From Aldersonia kunmingensis (GTDB taxonomy: Bacteria; Actinomycetota; Actinomycetes; Mycobacteriales; Mycobacteriaceae), in assembly GCF_001646865.1 (NCBI RefSeq), contig NZ_LRRB01000110.1, positions 1-64,000 of the forward strand: a DNA stretch of 64,000 nucleotides. The letters are read 5' to 3'. Of the stretch, positions 1-7,983 are shown in pieces. The translations under genes and the position numbers were made by a program. The notes beneath the pieces are model-generated. The model made no database searches. It was not told where the DNA came from and worked only from the letters and a program-made list of their open reading frames with translations. Within the stretch, counting starts at the first letter, position 1. The number at the start of each line of letters is the position of its first letter.

Positions 1-688
1 GGTGCGCGGTGCGGAAAATGTGCCGGCCAAGGGTGGCGCGGTGATCGCAATCAACCACACCGGCTACATGGACTTCACCTACGCCGGGCTGCCGGCGCGG
101 ACGCCGAAGCGCTACGTGCGGTTCATGGCGAAGCAAGAGGTCTTCGACAACAAGATCTCGGGTCCCATCATGCGAGCTCTCAAGCACATCCCGGTGGACC
201 GTTCGGCGGGTGCCGATTCCTACCGTTCCGCGGTGGGTGACCTGCGCAAGGGCGAACTCGTCGGGGTGTATCCGGAGGCGACGATCAGCCGCAGCTTCGA
301 GATCAAGGAATTCAAGTCAGGCGCCGCGCGAATGGCGATCGAGGCGAACGTGCCGATCGTGCCGATCGTGATCTGGGGCGCGCAGCGCGTCTGGACCAAG
401 GGTCAGCCGAAGCGCATGGGGCGCACGAACACACCCATCTCCATCGCGGTCGGGGAGCCGATCCAGCCGTTCGAACCGGCATCCGAGCTGACCGAGAAGC
501 TGCACAGCGTCATGAAGGACCTGCTCGAGGGCCTGCAGCGCGATTACGAGCATCCTGCCGGTGAGTACTGGGTACCGGCACGGCTCGGTGGCGGTGCCCC
601 GACCCTCGAAGAAGCGGACAAGATGGACGCCGACGAGGCGGCCGAGAAGGCACGCAAGCGCGCCGAGAAGGCTTCGGACGCGGAGTAG
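1..688 (+). CDS. PlsC-type 1-acylglycerol-3-phosphate acyltransferase family protein, 5' partial
   Basis: This is a lysophospholipid acyltransferase of the PlsC/LPLAT family, which transfers an acyl group to a glycerophosphate-type acceptor at the membrane. The acceptor/catalytic HX4D block is seen as NHTGYMD near residue 18, and the glycerolipid-binding YPEATIS block lies near residue 90. Compared with the next gene, about 28 N-terminal residues are missing, so the true start lies before the window. The C-terminal tail is Lys/Glu/Ala-rich and charged. It is followed after 6 bases by a clear paralogue, so the two are probably one operon. In M. tuberculosis, similar acyltransferases (Rv3814c-Rv3816c) sit beside the same cell-wall region. 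The exact acyl acceptor is unknown. Confidence 0.88.
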   Translation, partial: VRGAENVPAKGGAVIAINHTGYMDFTYAGLPARTPKRYVRFMAKQEVFDNKISGPIMRALKHIPVDRSAGADSYRSAVGDLRKGELVGVYPEATISRSFEIKEFKSGAARMAIEANVPIVPIVIWGAQRVWTKGQPKRMGRTNTPISIAVGEPIQPFEPASELTEKLHSVMKDLLEGLQRDYEHPAGEYWVPARLGGGAPTLEEADKMDADEAAEKARKRAEKASDAE

Positions 689-694
689 CCGACG

Positions 695-1468
695 ATGCGC
701 CGCGAACCGGTCTTCGACGTTCTGTCCGGATTGGTACAGACGGTGATCGCGGTGCAGGGCCTGCGGGTCGAGATGACCGGTCTGCACAACATCCCGGCGA
801 CCGGCGGCGCGGTGCTCGCGGTGAATCACACGTCCTATGTCGACTTCTTCGAGGTCGGGCTCGCGGGGCGCAAGGCCAAGCGCAATGTGCGCTACATGAT
901 GAAGGCCGAACTGGAGAACAACCGGCTGATCGGTTTCCTGATGCGGCACTGCAAGGCGATCGGCGTGGATCGCGACCACGGCGGGGAGTCCTTGGAGAAG
1001 GCAGTGACGGCGCTGCGCGATGGCGAGATCGTGGTGGTTTATCCGGAGGCAACGATCAGCCGCAGTTTCGAGCTCAAGGATTTCAAGCACGGCGCGGCGC
1101 GGATGGCACTCGATGCAGACGTACCGATCATCCCGATGGCGATCTGGGGCGCGCACCGGGTGTGGACCAAGGGTTTTCCCCGGCAGCTCGGCCGGCACAA
1201 GTTTCCGGTGAATATTGCAGTGGGCGAACCGATTTCGCCGGAGGGCGCGGTCGACGAGCTGACCGACGTGATGCGCACGGCCATGAGCGCGGCGCTCGAC
1301 AAGGCGCAGGCCGGCTATCCGATGCCAGCCGGTGAGCTGTGGGTACCGGCCCGATTCGGCGGCGGTGCGCCCGACCTCGCGGCGGCCAAGCAATTGGAGA
1401 TCGACGAGTTCGCCGCCCGCCGAGCGGCCAAGGAAGCCAAACAGGCCAAGGAGAAGCGAACCGGTTAG
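695..1468 (+). CDS. PlsC-type acyltransferase family protein (tandem paralogue)
   Basis: A 257-residue lysophospholipid acyltransferase-family protein. It shows the catalytic NHTSYVD (HX4D) motif near residue 47 and the YPEATIS block near residue 119. It shares long stretches with the gene just upstream, such as GELWVPAR against GEYWVPAR, so the pair arose by tandem duplication. The ATG lies 6 bases after the upstream stop, which points to translational coupling. The C-terminus is a lysine/alanine-rich charged tail like that of its neighbour. Its stop codon overlaps the stop region of the convergent IclR gene by 4 bases. The likely role is acylation of a phospholipid or phosphatidylinositol-mannoside precursor; the substrate is inferred only from the family. 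Confidence 0.9.
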   Translation: MRREPVFDVLSGLVQTVIAVQGLRVEMTGLHNIPATGGAVLAVNHTSYVDFFEVGLAGRKAKRNVRYMMKAELENNRLIGFLMRHCKAIGVDRDHGGESLEKAVTALRDGEIVVVYPEATISRSFELKDFKHGAARMALDADVPIIPMAIWGAHRVWTKGFPRQLGRHKFPVNIAVGEPISPEGAVDELTDVMRTAMSAALDKAQAGYPMPAGELWVPARFGGGAPDLAAAKQLEIDEFAARRAAKEAKQAKEKRTG

Positions 1469-2337
1469 ACGCGCGCGAGCGAGAGTTCGGACAGCGCCCC
1501 GGCCGCCTCACGCAGCGCGTCGATGTACGCGGCCCGTTGTGCACCATCGACCGCGGCCCGCAGCGGTGCCAGCTGCACCTCGAATCCCGGTAGCGCATCG
1601 TCGAATACGGGCGCGGTCAGATAGCTGACCGGCAGCGCGACATCCGAGCGCAGCTCAGCGGCGGTGTACGGGCGCGAGGTGAGGCTGGCGAGCTGGCGCA
1701 GCACTCGATCGCGCAGCTGCGGCTGCAGAACATCGGTGCCCACCACATCGAGAAGGTCCGCGAGCACGTCGACGAGGCCGGCATCGTCCGCGGTCGGCCG
1801 GAACACCGCACAACCGAAATCCCGCACGGTGCGCAGCAAGCCGGCGCCGGTACGGCGAGGGTCGGGTGCGGTCGCGAGCCAGGTGTCCCGGTCCGCGCGA
1901 TCGCGCCACGGCATCACCGCGGCGCCGGCCGGATACGCCAGCGGAATACGTTGTCCGACTGCCAGTCCCGGCACAATCCGGGTGCCGGCGTGATGCTTGG
2001 CGACGACGGTGAGCCGCCGTGGTTCGATGCGGCTCAGTGTCACGCCGCAGTCGGTCCGCTCGGCCAGGGCGGCGAGTGCGTCTCCGACGCCCACGGGCGG
2101 CGCTACGGCTTCGCTGCGCAGGCCGGACAGTGCTGGACCGAGTTGGTAGCGCAGGTCGCCGTCGCGCGTCGCCCATTCGGCGTCGGTCAGTTCGGCCAGC
2201 ACTGCGCTGACAGTGGCGCGCGCCAGTTGTGTGCCCTTCGCGACCTCGGCGACGGTGTAACCCCGATCCGAACCTGCGAGCAAACCGATCACGTCCACGA
2301 CTCGCCGCGTGGGTGGGGAGTAACTGCGCGGTGCCAT
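1465..2337 (-). CDS. IclR-family transcriptional regulator
   Basis: A DNA-binding regulator of the IclR type. The N-terminal winged helix-turn-helix covers about residues 10-70 and includes [22 protein letters not shown]-terminal effector-binding domain follows, ending in [15 protein letters not shown] 2337 is chosen over ATG 2343 because an AAGGA Shine-Dalgarno sequence ends 5 bases before 2337 but directly abuts 2343. It is transcribed away from the SDR gene at 2447, and the 109-base gap contains two palindromes that could be its operators. The simplest reading is that it controls the divergent SDR/oxidoreductase pair and itself. The effector is not known. Confidence 0.85.
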   Translation of the reverse strand: MAPRSYSPPTRRVVDVIGLLAGSDRGYTVAEVAKGTQLARATVSAVLAELTDAEWATRDGDLRYQLGPALSGLRSEAVAPPVGVGDALAALAERTDCGVTLSRIEPRRLTVVAKHHAGTRIVPGLAVGQRIPLAYPAGAAVMPWRDRADRDTWLATAPDPRRTGAGLLRTVRDFGCAVFRPTADDAGLVDVLADLLDVVGTDVLQPQLRDRVLRQLASLTSRPYTAAELRSDVALPVSYLTAPVFDDALPGFEVQLAPLRAAVDGAQRAAYIDALREAAGALSELSLARV

Positions 2338-2376
2338 TTCCATCCTTGTCGGTGGGTTCTGCGACGCCTACACTGC

Positions 2377-2412
2377 ATCGACTATTCGTCGATTGCAAGT
2401 CGAATATTCGAC
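2377..2412. promoter_or_regulatory. Two adjacent palindromes, candidate IclR operators
   Basis: The divergent gap holds ATCGAC-5 nt-GTCGAT (2377-2393) and, 5 bases further on, the perfect 14-base palindrome GTCGAATATTCGAC (2399-2412). Both share a CGAnTATTCG-like core. Their position between iclR and the SDR gene fits operator sites for the IclR protein. Binding is inferred. Confidence 0.55.
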
Positions 2413-2446
2413 GCTTGCAGTAGGACACTGGCTAAGGAGCGAGTGC

Positions 2447-3238
2447 ATGATTCTGGACAACTTCCGGCTCGACGGGCAGGTCGCCGTCGTGACCGGTGCG
2501 GGCCGCGGGCTCGGCGCGGCGATCGCCGTCGCTTTCGCCGAGGCCGGCGCAGACGTCGTGATAGCGGCGCGGACGCGCGAGGACCTCGACAAGGTCGCCG
2601 GCCAGGTCGCCGCTGCCGGGCAGCGGGCGCACGTTGTCGCCGCTGACCTGGCCGACCATGAAGCAGTGTCCGCGCTCGCGCAGACCGCCGTCGACGAGTT
2701 CGGCCGGCTCGACATCGTCGTGAACAACGTCGGTGGCGCCATGCCGAAGCCCCTGCTCGACACCACGAACAAGGACCTCGCGGCAGCGTTCTCCTTCAAC
2801 GTCATCAACTCGCACGCGCTGCTCACCGCGGCCGTGCCGAAGATGCTCGAGACCGCGGGCGGCGGATCGATCATCAACATCACCTCGGCGGTGGGCCGCA
2901 TGCCGGGCCGTGGCTTCGGCGCCTACGGCACCGCGAAGGCCGCGCTGGCGCACTACACACGCCTCGCCGCTGTCGACCTCTCGCCGCGGATTCGCGTCAA
3001 CGGAATCGCGCCGGGCGCGATCCTCACCTCGGCGCTCGACATCGTCGCCGGCATGGATGAGTTGCGGAAGCCGATGGAGGCAGCGACGCCGCTGCGTTAC
3101 CTCGGCGATCCGTCCGACATCGCTGCCGCTGCGCTCTACCTCGCTTCACCCGCCGGTCGCTACCTGACCGGCAAGGTGCTCGAGGTCGATGGCGGTTTGA
3201 ACACCCCAAATATGGAAATGCCCCTTCCGGATCTGTAG
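2447..3238 (+). CDS. SDR-family NAD(P)-dependent oxidoreductase
   Basis: A 263-residue classical short-chain dehydrogenase/reductase. The cofactor motif TGAGRGLG lies at about residues 14-21, the NNVGG motif near 90, and the catalytic Ser and YGTAK tetrad further on. The C-terminal DGG segment is typical of FabG-like SDRs. ATG 2447 is chosen because AAGGAG sits 7 bases upstream; a longer in-frame start at 2393 would place the operator palindromes inside the gene. The next gene begins 9 bases after the stop, so they are probably cotranscribed. It is likely to oxidise or reduce a hydroxy- or keto-acyl or steroid-like substrate under control of the divergent IclR protein. The specific substrate cannot be told. 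Confidence 0.9.
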   Translation: MILDNFRLDGQVAVVTGAGRGLGAAIAVAFAEAGADVVIAARTREDLDKVAGQVAAAGQRAHVVAADLADHEAVSALAQTAVDEFGRLDIVVNNVGGAMPKPLLDTTNKDLAAAFSFNVINSHALLTAAVPKMLETAGGGSIINITSAVGRMPGRGFGAYGTAKAALAHYTRLAAVDLSPRIRVNGIAPGAILTSALDIVAGMDELRKPMEAATPLRYLGDPSDIAAAALYLASPAGRYLTGKVLEVDGGLNTPNMEMPLPDL

Positions 3239-3247
3239 GAGAAACTC

Positions 3248-4312
3248 ATGAGCTTTCGTGTTGTGGCCTGGGGAACGGGCAATGTCGGCAAGCACGCGCT
3301 GACCGGAATCATCAAGGACCCGCGGTTCGATCTCGTCGACGTGGTTGTCTCGTCCCCGGCGAAGGACGGTGTCGACGCCGGCAAGCTCGCCGGACTCGAC
3401 ATCGAGACGGGCGTTCTCGCGACGACCGACAAGGCCCGTGTGCTCGCGGACAAGCCCGATGTCGTCGTGTACACCGCGATGACCGACAACCGCCTGATGG
3501 AGGCGCTCGAGGATCTGCGCGAGATCCTCGCCGCCGGCGTCAACGTGGTGGCCAGTGCGCCGGTGTTCCTGCAGTACCCGTGGAACGTCCTGCCGGCCAA
3601 CATGCTCGAGCCAATCGAAAAGGCTGCCGAGGAGGGCAATTCGTCGATCTTCGTCAACGGCATCGATCCCGGCTTCGCGAACGACCTGCTTCCGCTCGCC
3701 CTGACGGGCACCTGTCAGAGCGTCGATCAGGTGCGCTGCATGGAGATCGTCGACTATGCCACGTACGACAACCCGGCGGTCATGTTCGACATCATGGGCT
3801 TCGGCAAGCCCATGGATGAGACGCCGATGTTGTTGCAGCCGGGCGTGCTCTCACTCGCCTGGGGCAGCGTGGTCCGCCAGATCGCGGCCGGTCTCGGCAT
3901 CGAGCTCGACGCGGTCACCGAGGTCCACGAGCGGCTGGCTGCGCCGGAGACGTTCAATATCTCTTCTGGCGAGATCGCTGAAGGCACCACCGCCGCAATG
4001 CGTTTCGAGGTGCGCGGCATGGTGGGCGACGAGATTCCGGTTGTGCTCGAGCACATCACCCGTACCCGCGAGGACCTCGCACCGGACTGGCCGCAGCCGG
4101 CCCAGGAGGGTGGCTCGTACCGCATCGAGATCACCGGCGAGCCGAATTACGCGCTCGACCTGTGCCTGTCCAGTGCGCTCGGCGACCACAACCACGCCGG
4201 CCTGGTCGCGACCGCGATGCGCGTCGTGAACACGATCCCGGCGATCGTCGACGCGAAGGCGGGTATCCGCACCACGCTCGATCTGCCACTGGTCACCGGC
4301 CCGGGGCGCTGA
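3248..4312 (+). CDS. NAD(P)H-dependent amine dehydrogenase / dihydrodipicolinate-reductase-like protein
   Basis: A 354-residue protein with an N-terminal Rossmann fold (VVAWGTGNVGKHAL at residues 5-18). It resembles the 2,4-diaminopentanoate dehydrogenase and dihydrodipicolinate-reductase-like proteins common in mycobacteria and relatives. A GAGAAA sequence precedes the ATG. It follows the SDR gene by 9 bases and is closed by a strong terminator. The substrate is not clear: family members act on amino or keto groups of small molecules, but many are uncharacterised. A degraded copy of the segment around residues 236-275 lies downstream at 4880-5000, showing that the 3' part of this gene was once duplicated. 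Confidence 0.8.
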   Translation: MSFRVVAWGTGNVGKHALTGIIKDPRFDLVDVVVSSPAKDGVDAGKLAGLDIETGVLATTDKARVLADKPDVVVYTAMTDNRLMEALEDLREILAAGVNVVASAPVFLQYPWNVLPANMLEPIEKAAEEGNSSIFVNGIDPGFANDLLPLALTGTCQSVDQVRCMEIVDYATYDNPAVMFDIMGFGKPMDETPMLLQPGVLSLAWGSVVRQIAAGLGIELDAVTEVHERLAAPETFNISSGEIAEGTTAAMRFEVRGMVGDEIPVVLEHITRTREDLAPDWPQPAQEGGSYRIEITGEPNYALDLCLSSALGDHNHAGLVATAMRVVNTIPAIVDAKAGIRTTLDLPLVTGPGR

Positions 4313-4331
4313 TCCCGGACTGAGTTAGCGA

Positions 4332-4370
4332 AGCGCCCGTCCCGCCGAAGCCAGGCGGGGCGGGCGCTTT
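4332..4370 (+). terminator. Rho-independent-type terminator after the oxidoreductase gene
   Basis: The arms AGCGCCCGTCCCGCC and GGCGGGGCGGGCGCT pair over 15 bases with a single G-U wobble and a 7-base loop, followed by TTT and a T-rich stretch. It ends the SDR/oxidoreductase unit. A decayed copy lies at 5002-5035. Confidence 0.85.
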
Positions 4371-4381
4371 CGTGGTTCTTG

Positions 4382-4489
4382 CTAGTGGTGGGTCGAAGTG
4401 CCGCTGTCGAGTGCAATCGCGGCCCAGATCGCGACGCCGTAAAGGGCGAAGATCCCGATGAGGAGGATGCCTCGCCGATCAATCACCAC
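4382..4489 (-). CDS. Possible 35-residue single-span membrane protein
   Basis: A GTG-started minus-strand ORF encodes a basic N-terminus (VVIDRRG), one hydrophobic span (GILLIGIFALYGVAIWAAI) and a short polar tail ending in STHH. This is the layout of a small bitopic membrane protein. No clear Shine-Dalgarno sequence is visible, and the reading frame stays open upstream of the GTG. It lies between the terminator and the first DUF4333 gene, and antisense chance coding is a real possibility. Confidence 0.3.
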   Translation of the reverse strand: MVIDRRGILLIGIFALYGVAIWAAIALDSGTSTHH

Positions 4490-4543
4490 CCATGGCGGCA
4501 GGCGCTGTGCGAGCCTTGAGTCAACCGGATTCGAGGTGTCACC

Positions 4544-4879
4544 ATGCCGAAGCTCCTACGTACCCTGGCGACGGCCTGCTGCGCCGTCGCGTTGTCCGCG
4601 CCTGTGCTCGCGGGTTGCTCCGCAGAAGTCAGCATCGGGAACGACTCCGTCGACAAGGACAAGGTCGCCGAGCAGATCAGTACCCAACTCACCGAGCAGG
4701 TCGGCACCAAACCGGATTCGGTCGAGTGCCCCGAGAACCTCGACGCGAAGGTCGGTGCCACGCTGACCTGCACGCTCACCCACGAGGGCGTGAGCTATGA
4801 CGTCGACGTCACGGTCACGTCGGTGGACGACGACAAGAACGTGAAATTCGACATCGAGGTCGCCGACCAGCCCAAGTGA
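4544..4879 (+). CDS. DUF4333-domain lipoprotein, first copy
   Basis: A 111-residue exported lipoprotein. A lipoprotein signal peptide ends in the lipobox LAGC (Cys at about residue 25). One DUF4333-type domain follows, with the conserved pair of cysteines in VECPENLDAKVG and TLTCTLTHEG, probably a disulphide. The function of the family is unknown. The ATG is preceded by GAGGTGTCACC. The gene is intact and is the best preserved member of a local tandem duplication; the copy at 5127 shares most of its signal peptide and domain. Confidence 0.85.
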   Translation: MPKLLRTLATACCAVALSAPVLAGCSAEVSIGNDSVDKDKVAEQISTQLTEQVGTKPDSVECPENLDAKVGATLTCTLTHEGVSYDVDVTVTSVDDDKNVKFDIEVADQPK

Positions 4880-5000
4880 ATTCGAAATCTCCTCCGACGC
4901 GCTCGCCGAAGGCACCACCGCTACAATGCGTTTCGAGGTGCTTGGGGTGGTGGGCGACGAGATCTCGGTTGTGCTCGAGCATGTCACCCTGACGCGCGAA
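4880..5000 (+). pseudogene. Stranded fragment of the upstream oxidoreductase gene
   Basis: In one frame this segment would encode EGTTATMRFEVLGVVGDE and VVLEHVTLTRE. These match EGTTAAMRFEVRGMVGDE and VVLEHITRTRE in the intact gene at 3248-4312 (around residues 240-275). It has no start of its own and directly follows the first lipoprotein stop. It then runs into a copy of the terminator, with about 266 bases of the parental 3' end deleted. Confidence 0.75.
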
Positions 5001-5001
5001 G

Positions 5002-5035
5002 CGCCCGTCCTGCCGAGAGTTCGGTGGGGCGGGCG
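5002..5035 (+). terminator. Decayed copy of the 4332 terminator
   Basis: CGCCCGTCCTGCCGA and TCGGTGGGGCGGGCG can pair with several wobbles around a 4-base loop. The sequence and position match the terminator at 4332-4370, but the T-run is lost, so termination is probably weak. Confidence 0.5.
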
Positions 5036-5126
5036 TCGCCCGCTGGTTCATCGGGTTGTTAGGCGACGACTACCATCCTGACGAGCGTTGTGCGAACCTG
5101 AGCGGCCACGGATTCGAGGAGTAACC

Positions 5127-5682
5127 ATGCCGAAGTTCCTGCGTATCCTGGCCACGGCCGGCTGCGTCGTCGCGTTGTCCGCGCCGGTGCTCGCGGGCTG
5201 CTCCGCAGAAGTCAGCATTGGGGACAAGACTGTCGACAAGGACAAAGTCGCCGAGCAGGTCAGCACGCAACTCGCCGAGCAGGTCGGCACCACACCGGAA
5301 TCGGTCGACTGTCCCGAGGATCTCGATGCGAAGGTCGGCGCGACGTTGACCTGCACGCTCACCCACGAGGGTGAGAGCTACAACGTCGACGTCACGGTCA
5401 CGTCGGTGGACGAGGACGGACAACGTTAAATTCGATATCGAGTCGTACCAGACTGTCGGCAAGGACGTTGTTGCCGAGCAGGTCAGCACCCAGCTCACCG
5501 AGCAGATCGGCACCACACCCGATTCGGTCGACTGTCCCGAGGATCTCGATGCGAAGGTCGGCGCGACGCTGACCTGCACGCTCACCCACGAGGGCGTGAG
5601 CTACGACGTCGACGTCACGGTCACGTCGGTGGATGGGGGCGACGTGAAATTCGACATCCAGGTCGCCGACCAGCCCAAGTGA
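5127..5682 (+). pseudogene. Frameshifted two-domain DUF4333 lipoprotein (second copy)
   Basis: From ATG 5127 (GAGGAG 11 bases upstream) the frame encodes a signal peptide with LAGC lipobox and one DUF4333 domain, then stops at 5427-5429 after DEDGQR. Compared with the first copy (DDDKNVKFDIE), one extra base lies at about 5415-5420. Removing it continues as DNVKFDIE into a second full DUF4333 domain ending VADQPK at 5682. The two cysteine motifs are present in both domains. As read, a shortened 100-residue lipoprotein (5127-5429) could still be made, while the second domain has no signal peptide and no credible start. A read error, a genuine disabling frameshift, or ribosomal slippage would each explain this. 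Confidence 0.72.
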
Positions 5683-5686
5683 CGCG

Positions 5687-7726
5687 TTACCCCAGCGGCA
5701 CGTTCACGAAGCTCGGCGCACCCGGATCCAGCAACAGATGCTGTTGCATGAGCCCGCTCTCGTTGAGCAGCGGCCGCAGCGGTGTGCCCTTGGGGAAGTT
5801 GCTCGCGTAGACGTCCACACGCAGCCGGTGCCCGGCCTGCAGCACTGCGTCGGTCGGAGTGAGGCCGACGTCGAGCTGGGTCGCCTGTCCCGGCATCACC
5901 GGCTGGCGGGAGATCAGTGTGAGTGTGGGGAAGGGGTCGGTGAGATCCCCGTTCGCCGAGTAGCGGCTGCGTGCCGGGTCGATGGCCCGCAATGACGACG
6001 TGAGCTGTCCGGAGGTGAGCACCACCGAGGTGCCATCGGGCGCAACATCATTGAGGGTGGCGGTCCAGAACCCGTCCGTCCCGTTGTGCACGGTATTGAG
6101 GTGCACGTTGATCGGCCCGGAGAGCAACGTCGGCCGGTTTACCGGCGCAGCCGTGAAGGTCAGCCCATCGAGTTCCTGCGGGCGAGCGTCGCGCGTACAG
6201 CCGACGAGGACCGCGGATGCGCCTGCGGTGATGTACGCGGTGTCGCGGGAGCACACGCTCGAGACGCCGGGACCGATCGACAGTTGATTGACGCCGGTCG
6301 GCGGCGCGGGGAGCAGGCTGCCGTCGAACTGGCTGTGCGCAGCGGTCCCACTAGACGCGGCCGAGAGGTACATGCGCTGGTAGTTCACGCCGGGCTGCGG
6401 GAACGAGGTGGTGCTGACCCACCCGCCGCCCTGCTGGAACAGGGTGACTGGGCCGTATTTGTCGATACCGTTGTCGATTCCTTTGAGCCACTTGTCGAAC
6501 CATGCGCGCTGCAGCACGTCGGTGCGCGGCGGATTGCCCGGATTGCCGAACCCGCGGGTCGCGTTGATGTGGTAGACCTCGCCCATCACGAGTTGCTTCT
6601 GGCCGGGCGGCAACGGGATTTCGTTGTAGATGCGCGGCTCGCCGTTGGCGAACAGGTCGTGCCAGCCGCCGACGACGAAGGTCGGAATTCGGATCTGGCT
6701 GGGTTGCCCCAGCCAGGCCTGGCGCATCGGGCCGTCGTTGAGCATTGCGGCGAGATTGGGTGGTATGGCGTCGACGGTCGGTGTCGCGAGCGCCGCGAAC
6801 ACCAGATCCATGAAGGTGAACGGATTTTCCATCCGATCGGAAAGCCAACGCCAGTCGAATCTGCCGGAGGCGAGCGCACTGATGTCGGGAATCATCTTGG
6901 TGAGATTGACCGCCATCAGCCACGGGACGAGGAAGCTGACGCCGACCAGAGCACCCGGCGCCGTGACGTCCCGCATCAGGTCGTTGCCCGGCACCACCGG
7001 GAAGATCGCTTTCAGATGCGGGGGCTGCTTCGCGGCGGCTTGCACTTGGTTGATCCCGGAGTACGACGCGCCGGTCATGCCGACTCGTCCGTTGGACCAC
7101 GGCTGGGTACCGGCCCACTCGATCGTCTCGACAGTGTCCGCCTGCTCCCGTGTCTGGAAGACATCCCAGATGCCTTGTGAGAAGCCGGTTCCGCGCACGT
7201 CCGCGACGACCTGGACATAGCCGCTGCGGATCAGTTGGCGATCAACGGCAAAGTTGCGCGCGAAGCCGCCGCTGAGGGCCTGGGTGAGTTCGGTGATCCC
7301 GGAGAAGGGCGTGCCGGACAGATCGAAATCGCGCGCGTACTTCATCAGCGAGTCGGAGATACCCGGGATCGACAACGACGCATCCGCAACGGCCGAAATG
7401 AGTTTCGTGTACGCCGTCATATTGAGGATGGTTGGCATAGGAATATCAATCGGCAGGCCTGCCGCGTCGGCGGGACGGTAGATATTCGCCTTGAGTACGA
7501 CCCCGTCGCTCATTCTGATCGGAACGTCCCATTGGATGTGAACGTTTGGATACTGCTGGAGTCCATCCTCGGTAGCGGTCCACGAGGCGCCGAGGGCGCC
7601 CGCATCCGGCGTCATCGCAGACGCGGGTGATGCTGTCGCGCAGGCGAAGACGAGTGCGGCCAATGCTGGAGCACCGATGCGAACTGCCCAGCGAGTGAAT
7701 TTTCCACGACGACGTACTGCTGCCAC
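5687..7726 (-). CDS. Secreted CocE/NonD-family (X-Pro dipeptidyl-peptidase S15-type) hydrolase
   Basis: A large exported alpha/beta hydrolase. GTG 7726 is preferred over GTG 7786 because GGAGGGG lies about 10 bases before it and it leaves a normal signal peptide (VRRRGKFTRWAVRIG, hydrophobic core, ASPASA cleavage). The nucleophile elbow GASYSG lies at about residues 219-224 and the serine matches the CocE motif GxSYxG. GGWHDLF probably supplies the acid region. The C-terminal part is the jelly-roll domain typical of the family (AGHRLRVDVYASNFP). Such enzymes cleave acyl esters or X-Pro peptides; the substrate here is unknown. It is convergent with the lipoprotein array, with a gap of only 4 bases. 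Confidence 0.85.
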   Translation of the reverse strand: MAAVRRRGKFTRWAVRIGAPALAALVFACATASPASAMTPDAGALGASWTATEDGLQQYPNVHIQWDVPIRMSDGVVLKANIYRPADAAGLPIDIPMPTILNMTAYTKLISAVADASLSIPGISDSLMKYARDFDLSGTPFSGITELTQALSGGFARNFAVDRQLIRSGYVQVVADVRGTGFSQGIWDVFQTREQADTVETIEWAGTQPWSNGRVGMTGASYSGINQVQAAAKQPPHLKAIFPVVPGNDLMRDVTAPGALVGVSFLVPWLMAVNLTKMIPDISALASGRFDWRWLSDRMENPFTFMDLVFAALATPTVDAIPPNLAAMLNDGPMRQAWLGQPSQIRIPTFVVGGWHDLFANGEPRIYNEIPLPPGQKQLVMGEVYHINATRGFGNPGNPPRTDVLQRAWFDKWLKGIDNGIDKYGPVTLFQQGGGWVSTTSFPQPGVNYQRMYLSAASSGTAAHSQFDGSLLPAPPTGVNQLSIGPGVSSVCSRDTAYITAGASAVLVGCTRDARPQELDGLTFTAAPVNRPTLLSGPINVHLNTVHNGTDGFWTATLNDVAPDGTSVVLTSGQLTSSLRAIDPARSRYSANGDLTDPFPTLTLISRQPVMPGQATQLDVGLTPTDAVLQAGHRLRVDVYASNFPKGTPLRPLLNESGLMQQHLLLDPGAPSFVNVPLG

Positions 7727-7891
7727 GGTCCTGCGTCCCCTCCGCGACGGGCGACGCAGGTGCGCCGCGTCTCGGTTACCAGCCACACGGGTGTCGTTGC
7801 TCGGTTAACGGCAAGTAGCGCACCGCAATGGTAGCGACACTAACGATGCGGAATTGTCATTCCGCTGAAATCCGTGCGTGTGGAGGGAACG

Positions 7892-7931
7892 CGAAATATG
7901 TTTCCGGACAGAATATTTCGCGTCCGGAAAC
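7892..7931. promoter_or_regulatory. Interleaved pair of inverted repeats (A-B-A'-B')
   Basis: CGAAATAT (7892) and GTTTCCGGAC (7900) are followed by their reverse complements ATATTTCG (7913) and GTCCGGAAAC (7922) in the same order. The two hairpins are therefore mutually exclusive or could form a pseudoknot. The element lies in the 257-base gap upstream of the CocE-type gene. It could be a regulator binding site or an RNA leader element; function is inferred from symmetry only. Confidence 0.55.
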
Positions 7932-7933
7932 GA

Positions 7934-7964
7934 AATTCGCCCGCACAGATTGTGCGGGCGAATT
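7934..7964 (-). terminator. Terminator of the fatty-acid-hydroxylase operon
   Basis: A perfect 14-base inverted repeat (AATTCGCCCGCACA, 3-base loop, TGTGCGGGCGAATT) lies 19 bases past the stop of the minus-strand gene at 7984. Read on the minus strand it is followed by TTTCGTTT. Confidence 0.85.
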
Positions 7965-7983
7965 CCGAGGGGGAAATTTGTGG

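Larger units (their letters stand above)
3953..5682 (+). repeat. Degraded tandem duplication: oxidoreductase 3' end, terminator, DUF4333 lipoprotein
   Basis: Unit A consists of the oxidoreductase 3' part (from about 3953), the terminator (4332-4370) and the lipoprotein (4544-4879). Unit B is a shorter copy: oxidoreductase fragment (about 4880-5000), decayed terminator (5002-5035) and lipoprotein (from 5127). A third copy of the DUF4333 domain alone follows (about 5449-5682). The order and the sequence upstream of each lipoprotein ATG match, with internal deletions in unit B. This explains the otherwise puzzling non-coding match at 4880-5000. Confidence 0.8.

Noticed and set aside
5371-5682. 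Independent lipoprotein gene starting at 5371
   Set aside because: The first residues are an out-of-frame shadow of the preceding domain, with no signal peptide. The true DUF4333 sequence begins only after the frameshift, so it is treated as the second half of the gene at 5127.
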